The notes beneath the pieces are model-generated. The model was not told the DNA's origin. It ran no database searches and worked only from the letters and a program-made list of their open reading frames with translations. This document shows positions 28,255 to 40,627 of a stretch of DNA of 50,922 bases, piece by piece; within the stretch, counting starts at the first letter, position 1; each line of letters starts with the position of its first letter. The DNA comes from Bradyrhizobium pachyrhizi (GTDB lineage Bacteria; Pseudomonadota; Alphaproteobacteria; Rhizobiales; Xanthobacteraceae): contig NZ_LFIQ01000090.1 in NCBI RefSeq assembly GCF_001189245.1, positions 16,018 to 66,939 on the forward strand, written 5' to 3'. The position numbers and the translations under genes are program-made.

Positions 28255-29189
28255 TGTTGACCTCCCATTTGGGCTAACTAGTCAACGCGCGGAGCTAGCT
28301 TTCGATCCTATCAGCTCGGCCCACGGTCGGCTCGAGGATCTTCGACACCAAGCGCTTTGAGCCACATGGCGCCAATCGGCGCGGTCGCTATCCTGCACCG
28401 AAACCCCGTGAACAAACAGCGATAAAGGTGGTCAATCAGGATCGAGTTTCATTGCTCTTGTTGATTGTTTCGGTCGCTGATTACGTTCCGGACGTAGGGT
28501 CCTGGGGCGGCAATGGCAGCTGAAACGCTCCTACAAGGCTGATATGAACCTTTGGCTCTTCATCGTTGGGATAGGCGACTGAAATTGCAGCAGATGCGAA
28601 CGCCCTCCGAGCGCACCATAATCCTAAAGCGATACGTCGTCGCTATGGGCTTCACATTGGCCAAGCATCCGGCTCGAGAATTGGTGCGCGAAGCATTTGC
28701 TACCATAACGCACGAGATGCGCCCACTGGTACCTCTGAGCGACAGCGAAAAGGGACTTAGTGCTAAGCTACATGTCTGCTTGTCGAGCGATAGGCGGCAA
28801 TCGTCTCTTGGGACACCGTCAGTTTTTGGACCCGAAGCCGACATCAGCGCTTGGTGAGGCGCCGTGACTGCCTCAAACGTGCCAGCGCTATGCGCAGGCG
28901 GTTGCAGGATGGTGGCGCTGCCTCCTGCGTAGCGGTCCCACATTTCTTTTCTTCTAGATCCTCGACCAGCTCGAGCCCAGCACGCATCGGATCGTTCGCA
29001 ATCTCATTGGGATCAAAACCGCTCAGGTCGCTGGTGAGGCGCGCAGCGCTGGTTAGTCAATGTTGCTGACGGTAATTCCCCGGAATTGCTGGCGCGCCGA
29101 CCCGGTCTGGGATGCCTCATTCAACGCATCCGCTTCTTGTCAAGTCAACGTCCGCCCTGCATTCGCATCGAACATATTTGGAGATGATC
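28255..29189. other. Gene-poor region
   Basis: 935 bp with no gene I can support. The minus strand at about 28856-29050 has protein-like sequence (SGFDPNEIANDPMRAGLELV and EDLEKKCG) without a start codon after an upstream stop, possibly a remnant. A plus-strand frame at 28552-28857 has no recognisable family and a poor ribosome site. Confidence 0.45.
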
Positions 29190-29615
29190 ATGCGTAGCAT
29201 AGCCTTGATGATTGCATTCGTGATCTCGTTTACCGCACCGGCTTTGGCTCAAAAAGCCGAGATCGAGGCCATCAATGCGAAATGGATTGAATTGTTCAAC
29301 AAGGGCGACTTCTCTGGAGTTGCGTCACTCTACAGCACGGATGCGACCGCATTCCCGCCAGGTTCTGCGATGGTGCACGGCCGATCAGCCATCGAGGCAA
29401 TGTGGAAAAGCATGGCGGAACAAGTTGGCGATCCGAAGCTCGCAACCCTTGACGTTAAGCCCCTTGGCCCATCCGCGGCGCGCGAGATTGGGACGTTCGC
29501 CCTCAAGACCAAGGGACCGACACCGAAGGATGTGACTGGAAAGTATGTCGTGGTTTGGGAGAAGGTCGACGATGATTGGAAGCTGACCACCGACATCTGG
29601 AACGAGGGCAACTAG
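29190..29615 (+). CDS. Exported SnoaL-like/DUF4440 protein
   Basis: 141 residues. A signal peptide (MRSIALMIAFVISFTAPALA, cut before QKAE) is followed by a cystatin-like NTF2 fold of the DUF4440 group: IEAINAKWIELFNKGDFSGV, SLYSTDATAFPPG, GRSAIEAMWKSM and a C-terminal YVVVWEKVDDDWKLTTDIWN. Periplasmic; ligand and reaction unknown. The ATG at 29190 has GGAGATGATC upstream; earlier in-frame codons would place residues before the signal peptide. Not obviously in an operon; the cyclase gene follows after 241 bp. Confidence 0.87.
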   Translation: MRSIALMIAFVISFTAPALAQKAEIEAINAKWIELFNKGDFSGVASLYSTDATAFPPGSAMVHGRSAIEAMWKSMAEQVGDPKLATLDVKPLGPSAAREIGTFALKTKGPTPKDVTGKYVVVWEKVDDDWKLTTDIWNEGN

Positions 29616-29856
29616 GCATCTCTGTTCATAGCTGTGCTTCGCGCCAAACGCGGCTTTACGTTGAGTTGGCTATTGCACGGTCGAAGGCGCGCGCGCGATC
29701 GGGGCCTCATGGCATCGCTTGGCAGTGCCCACCTTTCGCCGGAGCCAATGTGTTAAACTGGCTGAGATGTCTCGCGATCGGTGCTTCCATTTGCAGATGT
29801 GCCTTCGCAGGTCTCTGCAATATGCTACTCATATCCCTATTGGCCATAGGTATACC

Positions 29857-33216
<3,360 letters not shown>

Positions 33217-33284
33217 TTCCGCCTGGACTGCGGATATTGGAGCTTGGCTCAGCAGGTCGGTCTCAAGGCTGTTTTACCTTGCCG

Positions 33285-34604
33285 TTACGCAGCCCGCCTT
33301 CGACATTCGTGATATGCCTCCTTTACCTCTCGCCATCCCGCCTCATCGTTTTTCGCAGGATTCTCATTTATGAAATGTGGCCCGTCATGCGGCGGACGTT
33401 TTCCGTGTTCGTAGTATGCCTTGATTGCTTGTTCAGCAGCGATCCTTCCCAACTTTCTCCCGCTGTCCAGGTTGCTGTGGTTCCATTTGAAACTGATGTG
33501 CCCCGGCACATGAATCTCGACTATTGTGCCCTTCCACGGATGCTCCCCGGATTTTGGCTTGTCGTACCGCACGTGATATTTGAAGAGCTTGACATCATCT
33601 TCGCCAACGGTCGCTGCGAACAATTGGCAGAGATTTGCCAAGGCATCGTGAAGGTTTTCCGGTTTGCGGACTTGCTTTGAATCGACGATCCTGCTCACCT
33701 ATATCTCGTCCAGCTCATCGCCTGGCTTATGATGCTCCTGGAGCAAGCTCTCGAAGTTGACCGTATCGACCAGTGCTCCTTCAGTAGGTAACTCCGTCGA
33801 TCTCTACGGTTTCTTCGACGAAGGGAAGGGCTGAACACGCACATAAGCTGGATGCGCTGATAGGCACTTTGTACTCTTTCCCGTCGACCTTCTTGTTCTC
33901 ATCGACCTTCTTGGGCATTGGGCGGTTGGAAAACAACGCGAGTTTATGCTCATCGAGATTCCAGGCGTTGTGGAATATGAATGGCTTTTCGGGTCTTCCC
34001 AGCGCGTCGAAATTTATGCTCTTCATAAACTGGCTGTGTGGATAGTTGATCCTGGAGAGGCCGGTGACTTGGGACAGATACATCATTGACGTGAGATAAC
34101 GAACGAAGGGATTTGGTGCCAGCACCTGATTAAGAACCCATCTGTTTAAGTCTCCCTCATCCGGGCTCGTGAACTTCTTCCCGCCGTCCGTGTCGGGCTG
34201 TTGAGCGAACCAGAGCGACATGGATTCCCTGAAGGCAGTCGCGCCCCTGTTTGGGTCCCACAAATCCTTATAGGTATTGGGATCTGCGACGAAGTTGGTC
34301 AGAGCCTTGCCGATGCTTTCCCAATCCGGGCCGAACACCGTGTTTATGGGAAGCGCCTATAGCTTTCGTCGTCTCGAAACACGCCATTCTTGAAGAATTG
34401 ATGGGTCAGTTTCGCCCTGTCTTTATTGTCAACGTTGTCAAACTGATTGTAGACGATCCCAACCCAGGCGCCGATGCAGGACAATGCCCACACGTCAAAG
34501 GTTATACCTGCGTTGGCAAGAGCTTCCAGAACTCCAATGTGCAGCCCTGCCGCCGGACCACCACCGCCGAGCGTAATCGCCCTCTTCACCATTGGTTGCT
34601 CCAT
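33285..34604 (-). pseudogene. Patatin-like phospholipase pseudogene
   Basis: Three pieces on the minus strand line up as one protein of about 440 residues. The first (34604-34344) starts EQPMVKRAITLGGGGPAAGL, the oxyanion Gly-rich loop. It is broken by a frameshift at RRFP, whose other frame continues INTVFGPDWESIG. The second piece ends EIDGVTY at 33781, after which one more shift gives EGALVDTVNFESLLQEHH, then TAG at 33701-33699, then SRIVDSKQVRKPENLHDALA to the stop at 33285. In patatins the nucleophile elbow is GxSxG; here the aligned stretch is ALSCIGAW, with Cys at the serine position. Two frameshifts plus a stop make it inactive unless they are sequencing errors. Confidence 0.8.
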
Positions 34605-35070
34605 CAAATTTTTTACATGGCTTATTCTCTGATCAAGTTTCTGAACCGCGTAAAACTAAAAGACTGATCGTTTGATGGGTCCGCGGGCTTTCGGCCGCAC
34701 CGAATGCCGTTGAATCCAACTCGAAAACTGATTGATCGCAGCATTGCGAAACACGATACGTGCGACGGAACGGTGGACGTCGAGGTTTCGGCGCCTTCTC
34801 GAGCCTGCTGATCGCGCTGGGCGCACGCCGGCCAAGAGCTCGAGCAAGCGTATCGCGGTCTGGCCCGCCCATTTGTGAACCAATTCACGGTAGATATTTA
34901 GCGTTGATGTTAGTAGGGGAGATGTTGTCCAATTGTGGCTTCCGCTTCTGGCCCGTTCGAGACATCCAGCGATATCCGCTCTGTGGCCGCTATCGGGGGA
35001 AAGCGGAAGTCCCCCGGCGCGCGCAATTTTGGGCGCAGACTGGCACGGCTATCCAGTTGCCGCGGGTCGG
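34605..35070. other. Intergenic region with a short repeat copy
   Basis: 466 bp between the patatin remnant and the C39/autotransporter-like gene, both on the minus strand. It carries copy b of the AAAGCGGAAGT repeat (34970-35010). No gene was recognised; frames of 80-90 codons here have no ribosome site or family. Confidence 0.5.
34970..35010 (+). repeat. Dispersed AAAGCGGAAGT repeat, copy b (short)
   Basis: GATATCCGCTCTGTGGCCGC then TATCGGGGGAAAGCGGAAGT, sharing the GGGGGAAAGCGGAAGT core with copy a at 22602. The right half, with ACGGCGC and TTGACCC, is absent. Confidence 0.5.
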
Positions 35071-37569
35071 TTACCGGCTTCTCGCACGAGCGTTCGCGCG
35101 CCATCGCTCGGGGAGGCTCTGCGGCGAGGCGGCCGGTTTCCACTGCAGGGACACGACCCAGTTGTCGAAGACCGTGTTGAAGCTCCCGGACTGGTACGAG
35201 AAGTTCTCGCTCGCCGGCCAAAAGTAGCCGGCATCGGCTGCGTAGGTAAAGAGCGTCCAGGTATGGGGCTTCTTCCAGAACGCGTTGCCGCCGTCCGGGT
35301 CCCCGTCGAGGGTGCTGAAGTCGAGGAAGAGCCAGAGAGGTGCATTCTTGGTGCCGAGGTTCGTATCCGGCGAGTTGAACTGCAGCGCGTTCCAGTAGAT
35401 CCCAGGTCCGGCTCCGGGATCAGCATCGTCCACGAGCTTCTGCAGCCGCCAATAAAAGCTCGCGTCGCCGGTCATAGTGGTCTCGCCGGTGAACGTGATT
35501 AGGCCAGCTCGCGGGCCTGACTGGATGATGCCGCTGATGGAGGTGGTCCCGCTGATTGTTCCGCTCCCTTGTAGTATGCCGCCGGGAGCAGGCGAATCGG
35601 TGCCGGTCGCTGCAATGGTGACCGGGCCCGAGACCGTCCCACCATTCATGAACAGTGTGCCCGACTCGCCGACAACAACCGCGCCGGTCACCGTGCCGGC
35701 GACCTCCAGCGTCGCCGCGTAGGATACCAGCACCTCGCCGGCACCCGTTGCTGATCCACCGGTACCGCGGGCAATCAGCGTACCCCCATTGACCCTGATC
35801 AGACCGGAAAGCATGCCGCTGCTGTCTGCACTCAGGGTCAGCGTGCCGGGACCGAAGATCGTCAGGCCCGCCGATCCCTCGATGGCGGCTGCGATCTGCG
35901 AACTACCGCCGGTAGCATTGGTGTAGATCAGGCCTTCTGCCGCGCCGAACGAAAGGGTCGCAGTAGCGATGCTGCCGCCGTTCATGATGAGGCCCGCGGC
36001 GTCGCCGCTCGCCTGGCTTCCGACCAGAATGCTCGCATCGCCGCCCGTAATCGCCCCGCCGTTCACTTCGAGCGCCGCTACCTGCGGCACACCGCCGCTC
36101 TCGACCGCCTGGCTGTCGACGACCTCATAGACGGCATCGGCCGAAACGTCGTTGATGCTGACATCGGTCGACGACACGGTCGCGGCGCTCGCGAAGCCCT
36201 CGGAGGGCGAATAGGTCAGGAACTTGCCCGAGCTGGCCGCGTCGTCGTCCTCTCCGAGAATGTAGGGAGCGACGATCCCGTTCATGACGATGGGCAGGTT
36301 TGCTCCCGTTCCTGCCACGAACACCTGTTGCGTCAGCCCAAGCTGGGCCATGCCGCCGCCCGGCACGATAACAAGAGTTCCGCCGGAGTTGCGGACAATG
36401 TTCGTCAGAGTACCGTCGTCATTGCCCCCGATTACGACGCGATAGTTGCCGCTTCCGGAAAGCTGCAAGGCGCCACCCGTAGAGCCGATGACGAACGTCG
36501 CCAGAGATCCCGAGGCGATCTGCACATCGACCGTCGCGCCGTCCGAACGAAGCTCGAGTATTCCGCCGTTCGTCACCGTCACCCTGAAGCTGCCAAATGG
36601 TGTGCCGGATGTCCGGGTACTTGCCAGCGTCCCAGCGCCTACGGTGTTGTGTCCTATCAGCTGGTTCGTGTTGGTGAGCAGGAGCGTGCCTTCGCCGTAT
36701 TTGTGGAGGCCGCCCAGCCCGGTGATCGGCGCGACGACGGTCAGCGTGCCGCCGTTCGTGTTGATGACCTTAGGCTGGTTGATCGTCCAAGTGCTGGGTT
36801 CATATCCGGATGTCGAGGGCAGCGCCGACGGCGAGATCGCCCAAGCTTGCCCCTGCCAGAGCACGGCGTAGACGCCCCACCCGGTGAGCGCGTCGGTGAC
36901 GACCTGGCTGTAGTCTTCGGAGGGTAGCGGCAGATTTTCCAGCGTCCATCCGCTGGGCATTTGCGCGATCTGGACGGTCTGCGGATTGCTAGACGGGAGG
37001 TTGGGTACGTTCTCGAACGAGGCGGGGAAAGCGTTGTTGATGGTGATCGTGCCGCCCGTCAGGTTCACCGTTAGCGGCGCGAGGACGTGACCGCCGTTAT
37101 TTTCCATGTATTCCTTCGTCGTCTGGGAAACGGAATACCAGCCAACCGCGAAATTGGCCAAGACGATCGTCTGCGGACTTTCGGACACGTTCGGGGCCAA
37201 CCGATCGGCGAGCCACGCAAGGTCCGGATTAGAAGTGCTCGTCAAATTATAGAGATCAGGCCCGATTCCGCAGGCCGACAGATAGTCGGCCATCCCGCTC
37301 GTCATGCCGTCCACGAAGCTGCCGCTCTCGCTCGACGTCCGCATCAAGCCCGCGACCACCCTTTCCAGGTTGATCGCCACGGGGTCGTTCTCGCCGTTGT
37401 AGACCACAGGAGCAACCTGCGTGAAGCCGTTTGCCGACAGCCAGTAAAGGCCCATGACCATCGACGTCGGGCCGCAATAGGCTTCACCGTCCCCCGGCAG
37501 GCTCTGCCCGAAGGGCCCGAAATCGGTCTGGATGATCGAAGGCGTGCTCTTGATGGGGTCGTTCCACAT
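35071..37569 (-). CDS. C39-peptidase-like domain fused to autotransporter-type beta-helix repeats
   Basis: 832 residues. The first 200 look like a papain-fold/C39-type cysteine peptidase: GEAYCGPTSMVMGLYWLSAN (Cys near 32), NNGGHVLAPLTV (His near 161) and TITINNAFP (Asn near 178). From about residue 260 the sequence is Gly/Ser/Thr-rich passenger-like repeats typical of autotransporter-associated beta-helices (NTNGGTLTVVAPITGLGGLH, GEGTLLLTNTNQLIG, GGTLIARGTGGS, LFMNGGTVSGPVTIAATGT). No signal peptide and no C-terminal 12-strand beta-barrel are seen; the tail ends in an Arg-rich stretch. The ATG at 37569 was chosen as the last start before the peptidase-like part; a TTG at 37650 is also possible. 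A palindrome lies about 105 bp upstream. Substrate, location and activity are unknown. Confidence 0.75.
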   Translation of the reverse strand: MWNDPIKSTPSIIQTDFGPFGQSLPGDGEAYCGPTSMVMGLYWLSANGFTQVAPVVYNGENDPVAINLERVVAGLMRTSSESGSFVDGMTSGMADYLSACGIGPDLYNLTSTSNPDLAWLADRLAPNVSESPQTIVLANFAVGWYSVSQTTKEYMENNGGHVLAPLTVNLTGGTITINNAFPASFENVPNLPSSNPQTVQIAQMPSGWTLENLPLPSEDYSQVVTDALTGWGVYAVLWQGQAWAISPSALPSTSGYEPSTWTINQPKVINTNGGTLTVVAPITGLGGLHKYGEGTLLLTNTNQLIGHNTVGAGTLASTRTSGTPFGSFRVTVTNGGILELRSDGATVDVQIASGSLATFVIGSTGGALQLSGSGNYRVVIGGNDDGTLTNIVRNSGGTLVIVPGGGMAQLGLTQQVFVAGTGANLPIVMNGIVAPYILGEDDDAASSGKFLTYSPSEGFASAATVSSTDVSINDVSADAVYEVVDSQAVESGGVPQVAALEVNGGAITGGDASILVGSQASGDAAGLIMNGGSIATATLSFGAAEGLIYTNATGGSSQIAAAIEGSAGLTIFGPGTLTLSADSSGMLSGLIRVNGGTLIARGTGGSATGAGEVLVSYAATLEVAGTVTGAVVVGESGTLFMNGGTVSGPVTIAATGTDSPAPGGILQGSGTISGTTSISGIIQSGPRAGLITFTGETTMTGDASFYWRLQKLVDDADPGAGPGIYWNALQFNSPDTNLGTKNAPLWLFLDFSTLDGDPDGGNAFWKKPHTWTLFTYAADAGYFWPASENFSYQSGSFNTVFDNWVVSLQWKPAASPQSLPERWRANARARSR

Positions 37570-37674
37570 GGGGCTGGTCCACTCCTGTCCGACAAGGCCA
37601 CGGTACGCGCTTGACCCGCAGGTTAATGTCCCGTTAATTGCGAGACGCAACTTGTGAATACGTTAGCGTGTCCA

Positions 37675-37691
37675 TACACTCTAAGAGTGTA
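37675..37691. promoter_or_regulatory. 17-bp palindrome upstream of the C39/autotransporter-like gene
   Basis: TACACTC-TAA-GAGTGTA, perfect 7-bp arms. It lies 106 bp upstream of the chosen ATG, within promoter distance. It resembles a dimeric regulator site; the short AT loop and lack of a T-run make a terminator unlikely. The cognate regulator is unknown. Confidence 0.45.
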
Positions 37692-37946
37692 GAGCGGAAT
37701 CTTGAAAGTACGCAAGCTGGGTCTCCAGCTTGGCCGGCAGGGACGGCTTAGGAGTTCAAGCGCGGGCGCCGGGCGGCAGCATGTTCATCGTGAGTGGCGC
37801 ATATCTGCCACCAGCGGCGATGTCCTGCGGCAGGGCATGACAACAGGTGGTGTCGCGGCCGGTCCGCGTAACGCGAACGTCTACTTCCGAGGCATGCTGC
37901 GAATCCTAGAAGTGGCACCTTTGAGATATGGCGACCGGCTCTGAAG

Positions 37947-38028
37947 ATGTCCGTTCATTGGGGTAGACCGGAAGTACCCGACTGATTGCTAAAACGGCGC
38001 CTTTGACCCGAAGCGGACCATCACCCCT
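37947..38028 (+). repeat. Dispersed AAAGCGGAAGT repeat, copy c
   Basis: ATGTCCGTTCATTGGGGTAG then ACCGGAAGT, spacer, AAAACGGCGCCTTTGACCCG and AAGCGGACCAT. It has the same block order as copy a at 22602-22672. It abuts the end of the cyclase TPR remnant. Confidence 0.55.
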
Positions 38029-38030
38029 CT

Positions 38031-38460
38031 GGCACGGCGGTGAGGCGCACGTACCCTTACAGAAGCGCTCGACCCAGCAAGGTAAATCGGATTGTCGCCT
38101 TGTTGCGCAGCGAGCAAGCGACGGATGGTGAACCCGGAGTTGAGTGCAAGTCCCCGCTGTTGCAGCGGTTCGCTCATCTAGCGCGCCGGTCAAGCCCAAG
38201 GCAGCGGCGAGCGCCAAATGAGCGAGAGGATGATTGCGGTTCGCGTCAGTGCTTCTTCGTAGCCAACTGACGGCCTCGGCGTCCGAACCGAGCTGTAGCT
38301 TGGCCACGCCCGCAAAACGCATCCACCGGTAGGCGTCAACGTCGCGAGGGGAGAGATGGAAGGCCTCGAGTATATGATCTTCGGTCTCGACAGCGCGCCC
38401 CATATTGAATTTAGCTAAACCAAGGGCAGCAGCATGAACGTCGGCCGAATTCCACGCTGT
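38031..38460 (-). pseudogene. C-terminal TPR remnant of a cyclase-type protein
   Basis: The minus strand reads AWNSADVHAAALGLAKFNMG, then HILEAFHLSPRDVDAYRWM, LGSDAEAVSWLRRSTDANRN and HPLAHLALAAALGLTGALDE. It then shifts frame to GLALNSGFTIRRLLAAQQGD and NPIYLAG, and again towards the family ending AVPEG with a stop at 38031. This is, as I recall, the standard C-terminus of rhizobial class III cyclase/TPR proteins. No cyclase domain is found upstream, so only about 140 codons remain. Confidence 0.7.
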
Positions 38461-38595
38461 AATTTCGCTGGTTTGACATCGTGACCTGACCGCAGGTTCA
38501 CCCGAATGAAGACGGCGGAGGAACTTTCGGTTTCGCAGCGAGTCATAGTCATGACGCGATGCTGGCCGCCAAGGAGGGAAGCCAAGGGAGAGATC

Positions 38596-39870
38596 ATGTC
38601 AAAGTCCGACCTTGGAATGGCTGCTGCCGGCGTTGCACTGGTCGTTCTGGGAGCGCTGCCGAGCGCGGCCGAGGCGGGCTTCCGCCTGCGCGTTGGCGGC
38701 CCCGTGAGCGTCGCGCGCTTCGCGATGGCCGGCATGCTGTCGGTCGCAGGTCTCCGCCACGCGCGGATGGCGGCGCACCACAGCCACGTCCGAATGGCTG
38801 CTTTAGGACCGCAAGATCTTCGCCCCGCCGCCGAGTCGATCCGCCCGACTGAGCGCGCTCAGCTCACTGCCGTCGCGGCGCTGGCCGGCTGGCAGGGCGG
38901 CCGAGCTGCGCAAGGCTGGTGGCAGCACTCCGACGGTTCATACGGCTGGGTCGGTCCGCTCTTCTGGCCGTTCGCCTATAGCGATCTCTATGACTACGCG
39001 CTTCTCAATGATGGCAGCGGCTTCTGGGCCTATGGCTACGGCGATCTCTACGCCGCGATCTTCTCGCCCTATGCTGCAAGCGATCTCTCAGCGTTTGCGG
39101 CCGAGCGCCCCGCCGGGAGGCGGCATCGCAAAGCGCCCTCCGTGCAGGAGCTCTGTGGCGGCGATACGGCCGAGACGACCGGCCTTCCCCTCGAGCGGAT
39201 TGGCCGGGTGGTCGCGGCGAACGAGGCGCAGCGCGCAGCCTTCGACGAGCTCGCGAGCGCCTGGATTTCGGCCGGCGACACCATCCGCGCCTCCTGTCCA
39301 GCACAGGCCGCAACCACCGCGCCGGAGCGGTTCGCTGCTATGCAGAGCCGCGTCAACGCGATGCTGAGCGCAGTTGCGGCCATTCAGCCGCCATTTCAAA
39401 AATTCTACGATCTCCTAAGTGATGAGCAGAAGGCGCGGCTCAACACGCCCGAACGCGACCGCCGCGCTAACTCTGCGGCCGCGAAGCTGAAGGAGATGCA
39501 GGACGCCGCCTGCCAGGCGAGCCGCGAACCGCAGGACGAGCAACAGGCCGAAAAGCAATACCGCCAGCTCGTCGCCCAGCAATGGCCCCTCGACGACATC
39601 GCTGCCAGCCTGAAACTGACCGATACCCAACGCGCCGCGCTCGAAGTGGTGCAGGACACCACGATGGGCACCATGGAAGCCTTAAACGCATGCCCGCCAA
39701 AGGACGCGCTCACCCCGCCGGGCCGCCTTAATGCCATAAAGGCGCGGTTGGAAGCGATGCGAGAGGCGATCATGAGCGTGAACGACGCGGTCGACGATTT
39801 CCGTTGGAACCTGAGTGACGAGCAGAAGACGCAATTCGAGGGGCTCGGTCCGAAGAAGCGGGGCGTGTGA
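38596..39870 (+). CDS. Spy/CpxP-like LTXXQ-motif exported protein
   Basis: 424 residues. A signal peptide (AAAGVALVVLGALPSAAEAG) precedes a region rich in Trp, Tyr, Gly and Ser (WWQHSDGSYGWVGPLFWPFA and AYGYGDLYAAIFSPY), then two helical repeats of the LTXXQ type: one ending FYDLLSDEQKARLN, the second ending FRWNLSDEQKTQFEGL. Conserved Cys residues (QELCGGD, ASCPAQ, DAACQAS, NACPPK) may pair as disulfides. LTXXQ proteins are periplasmic and related to Spy/CpxP envelope-stress chaperones; the double repeat and aromatic insert are much longer than E. coli Spy. The start at 38596 has GGGAGAGATC upstream. Monocistronic. Confidence 0.85.
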   Translation: MSKSDLGMAAAGVALVVLGALPSAAEAGFRLRVGGPVSVARFAMAGMLSVAGLRHARMAAHHSHVRMAALGPQDLRPAAESIRPTERAQLTAVAALAGWQGGRAAQGWWQHSDGSYGWVGPLFWPFAYSDLYDYALLNDGSGFWAYGYGDLYAAIFSPYAASDLSAFAAERPAGRRHRKAPSVQELCGGDTAETTGLPLERIGRVVAANEAQRAAFDELASAWISAGDTIRASCPAQAATTAPERFAAMQSRVNAMLSAVAAIQPPFQKFYDLLSDEQKARLNTPERDRRANSAAAKLKEMQDAACQASREPQDEQQAEKQYRQLVAQQWPLDDIAASLKLTDTQRAALEVVQDTTMGTMEALNACPPKDALTPPGRLNAIKARLEAMREAIMSVNDAVDDFRWNLSDEQKTQFEGLGPKKRGV

Positions 39871-40627
39871 TTATTCCATCCACAAGCGGCGCTGATCGGC
39901 TAAGGCAACACTTCGCGTCGCCTGTCGCATTTGCTAGTCATCCGTTAAGAAGGGCTGGACATGCGAGCATGCGCGATAGGGGCGGGCTCTAAGCAGTTCC
40001 AACGCGCGACCGAGGCGTCGTCCAACATGATCTTCGAGGCGCGCACGTGATCAACTGAACCCCTTTGGATGTCGCTTATTGGCCCTTAGCGGACTAGATT
40101 GGCGTCATGGCTGACTTCCGCTTTGCCGGAGATAGCCGACTTCACCGCCAAAGGGAGAGACTGCTTCTGTCCGTGCCTCTCCGTCGGCCGAAGGCGAGGA
40201 TCGTGGGTGGCACTGTCGCGTCCACTCATCAGCAGGTGAGCTTGCCTGACGCCGATGCGAACTTTCGTGTGAACGAAAACAGCACGTATCTGGTGCGGTT
40301 TCTGGCTGCGGGCAACCAGGACCCAGTAAGATACTGATCTTCTTGGTGGGCCCGGCAGGACTCGAACCTGCAACTAGACCGTTATGAGCGGCGGGAGATC
40401 GACCGGCCTTGTTGATTTTCCCGCGGTTATGTTTGCGTTCGATCGCGTTTGTTGCGTTCCAGTCGGGTCGTTTCCGGTGCGAAACTGGTGCAGTCCGGAG
40501 GGCAGTTCTTGGCGAGTACGCAACACGCTTCCGTATCGGATGAGGGTGCGAAAGACCACCGACTTGCCAGCGTAGCAGTCGACCAAGTCACTGGTCACCG
40601 TCTTTCTTACCGCGACCTAGATCGAGA
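39871..40627. other. Intergenic region with dispersed repeats and a tRNA half
   Basis: 757 bp without a supported gene. It holds a minus-strand relative of the AAAGCGGAAGT repeat (about 40066-40135) and copy B of the tRNA-half repeat (40271-40393). The sequence beyond the tRNA half (GCGTTTGTTGCGTTCC) also has a counterpart next to copy A. Confidence 0.5.
40271..40393 (-). repeat. Direct repeat with partial tRNA 3' half, copy B (att-like)
   Basis: Minus strand 40393-40344 reads the anticodon arm with loop CTCATAA (anticodon CAU, as in tRNA-Ile2 or Met), T arm GGTTCGAGTCC and GGGCCCACCA. The 5' half with a matching GGGCCC is absent, so it is not a working tRNA gene. The repeat continues past CCA through CCGCACCAGATACGTGCTG on the minus strand. 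Copy A is at 22978-23112; B lacks about 11 bp present in A. Confidence 0.65.

Noticed and set aside
40344..40393. Functional tRNA gene
   Set aside because: Only the 3' half is present; the D arm and the 5' acceptor strand complementary to GGGCCC are missing.
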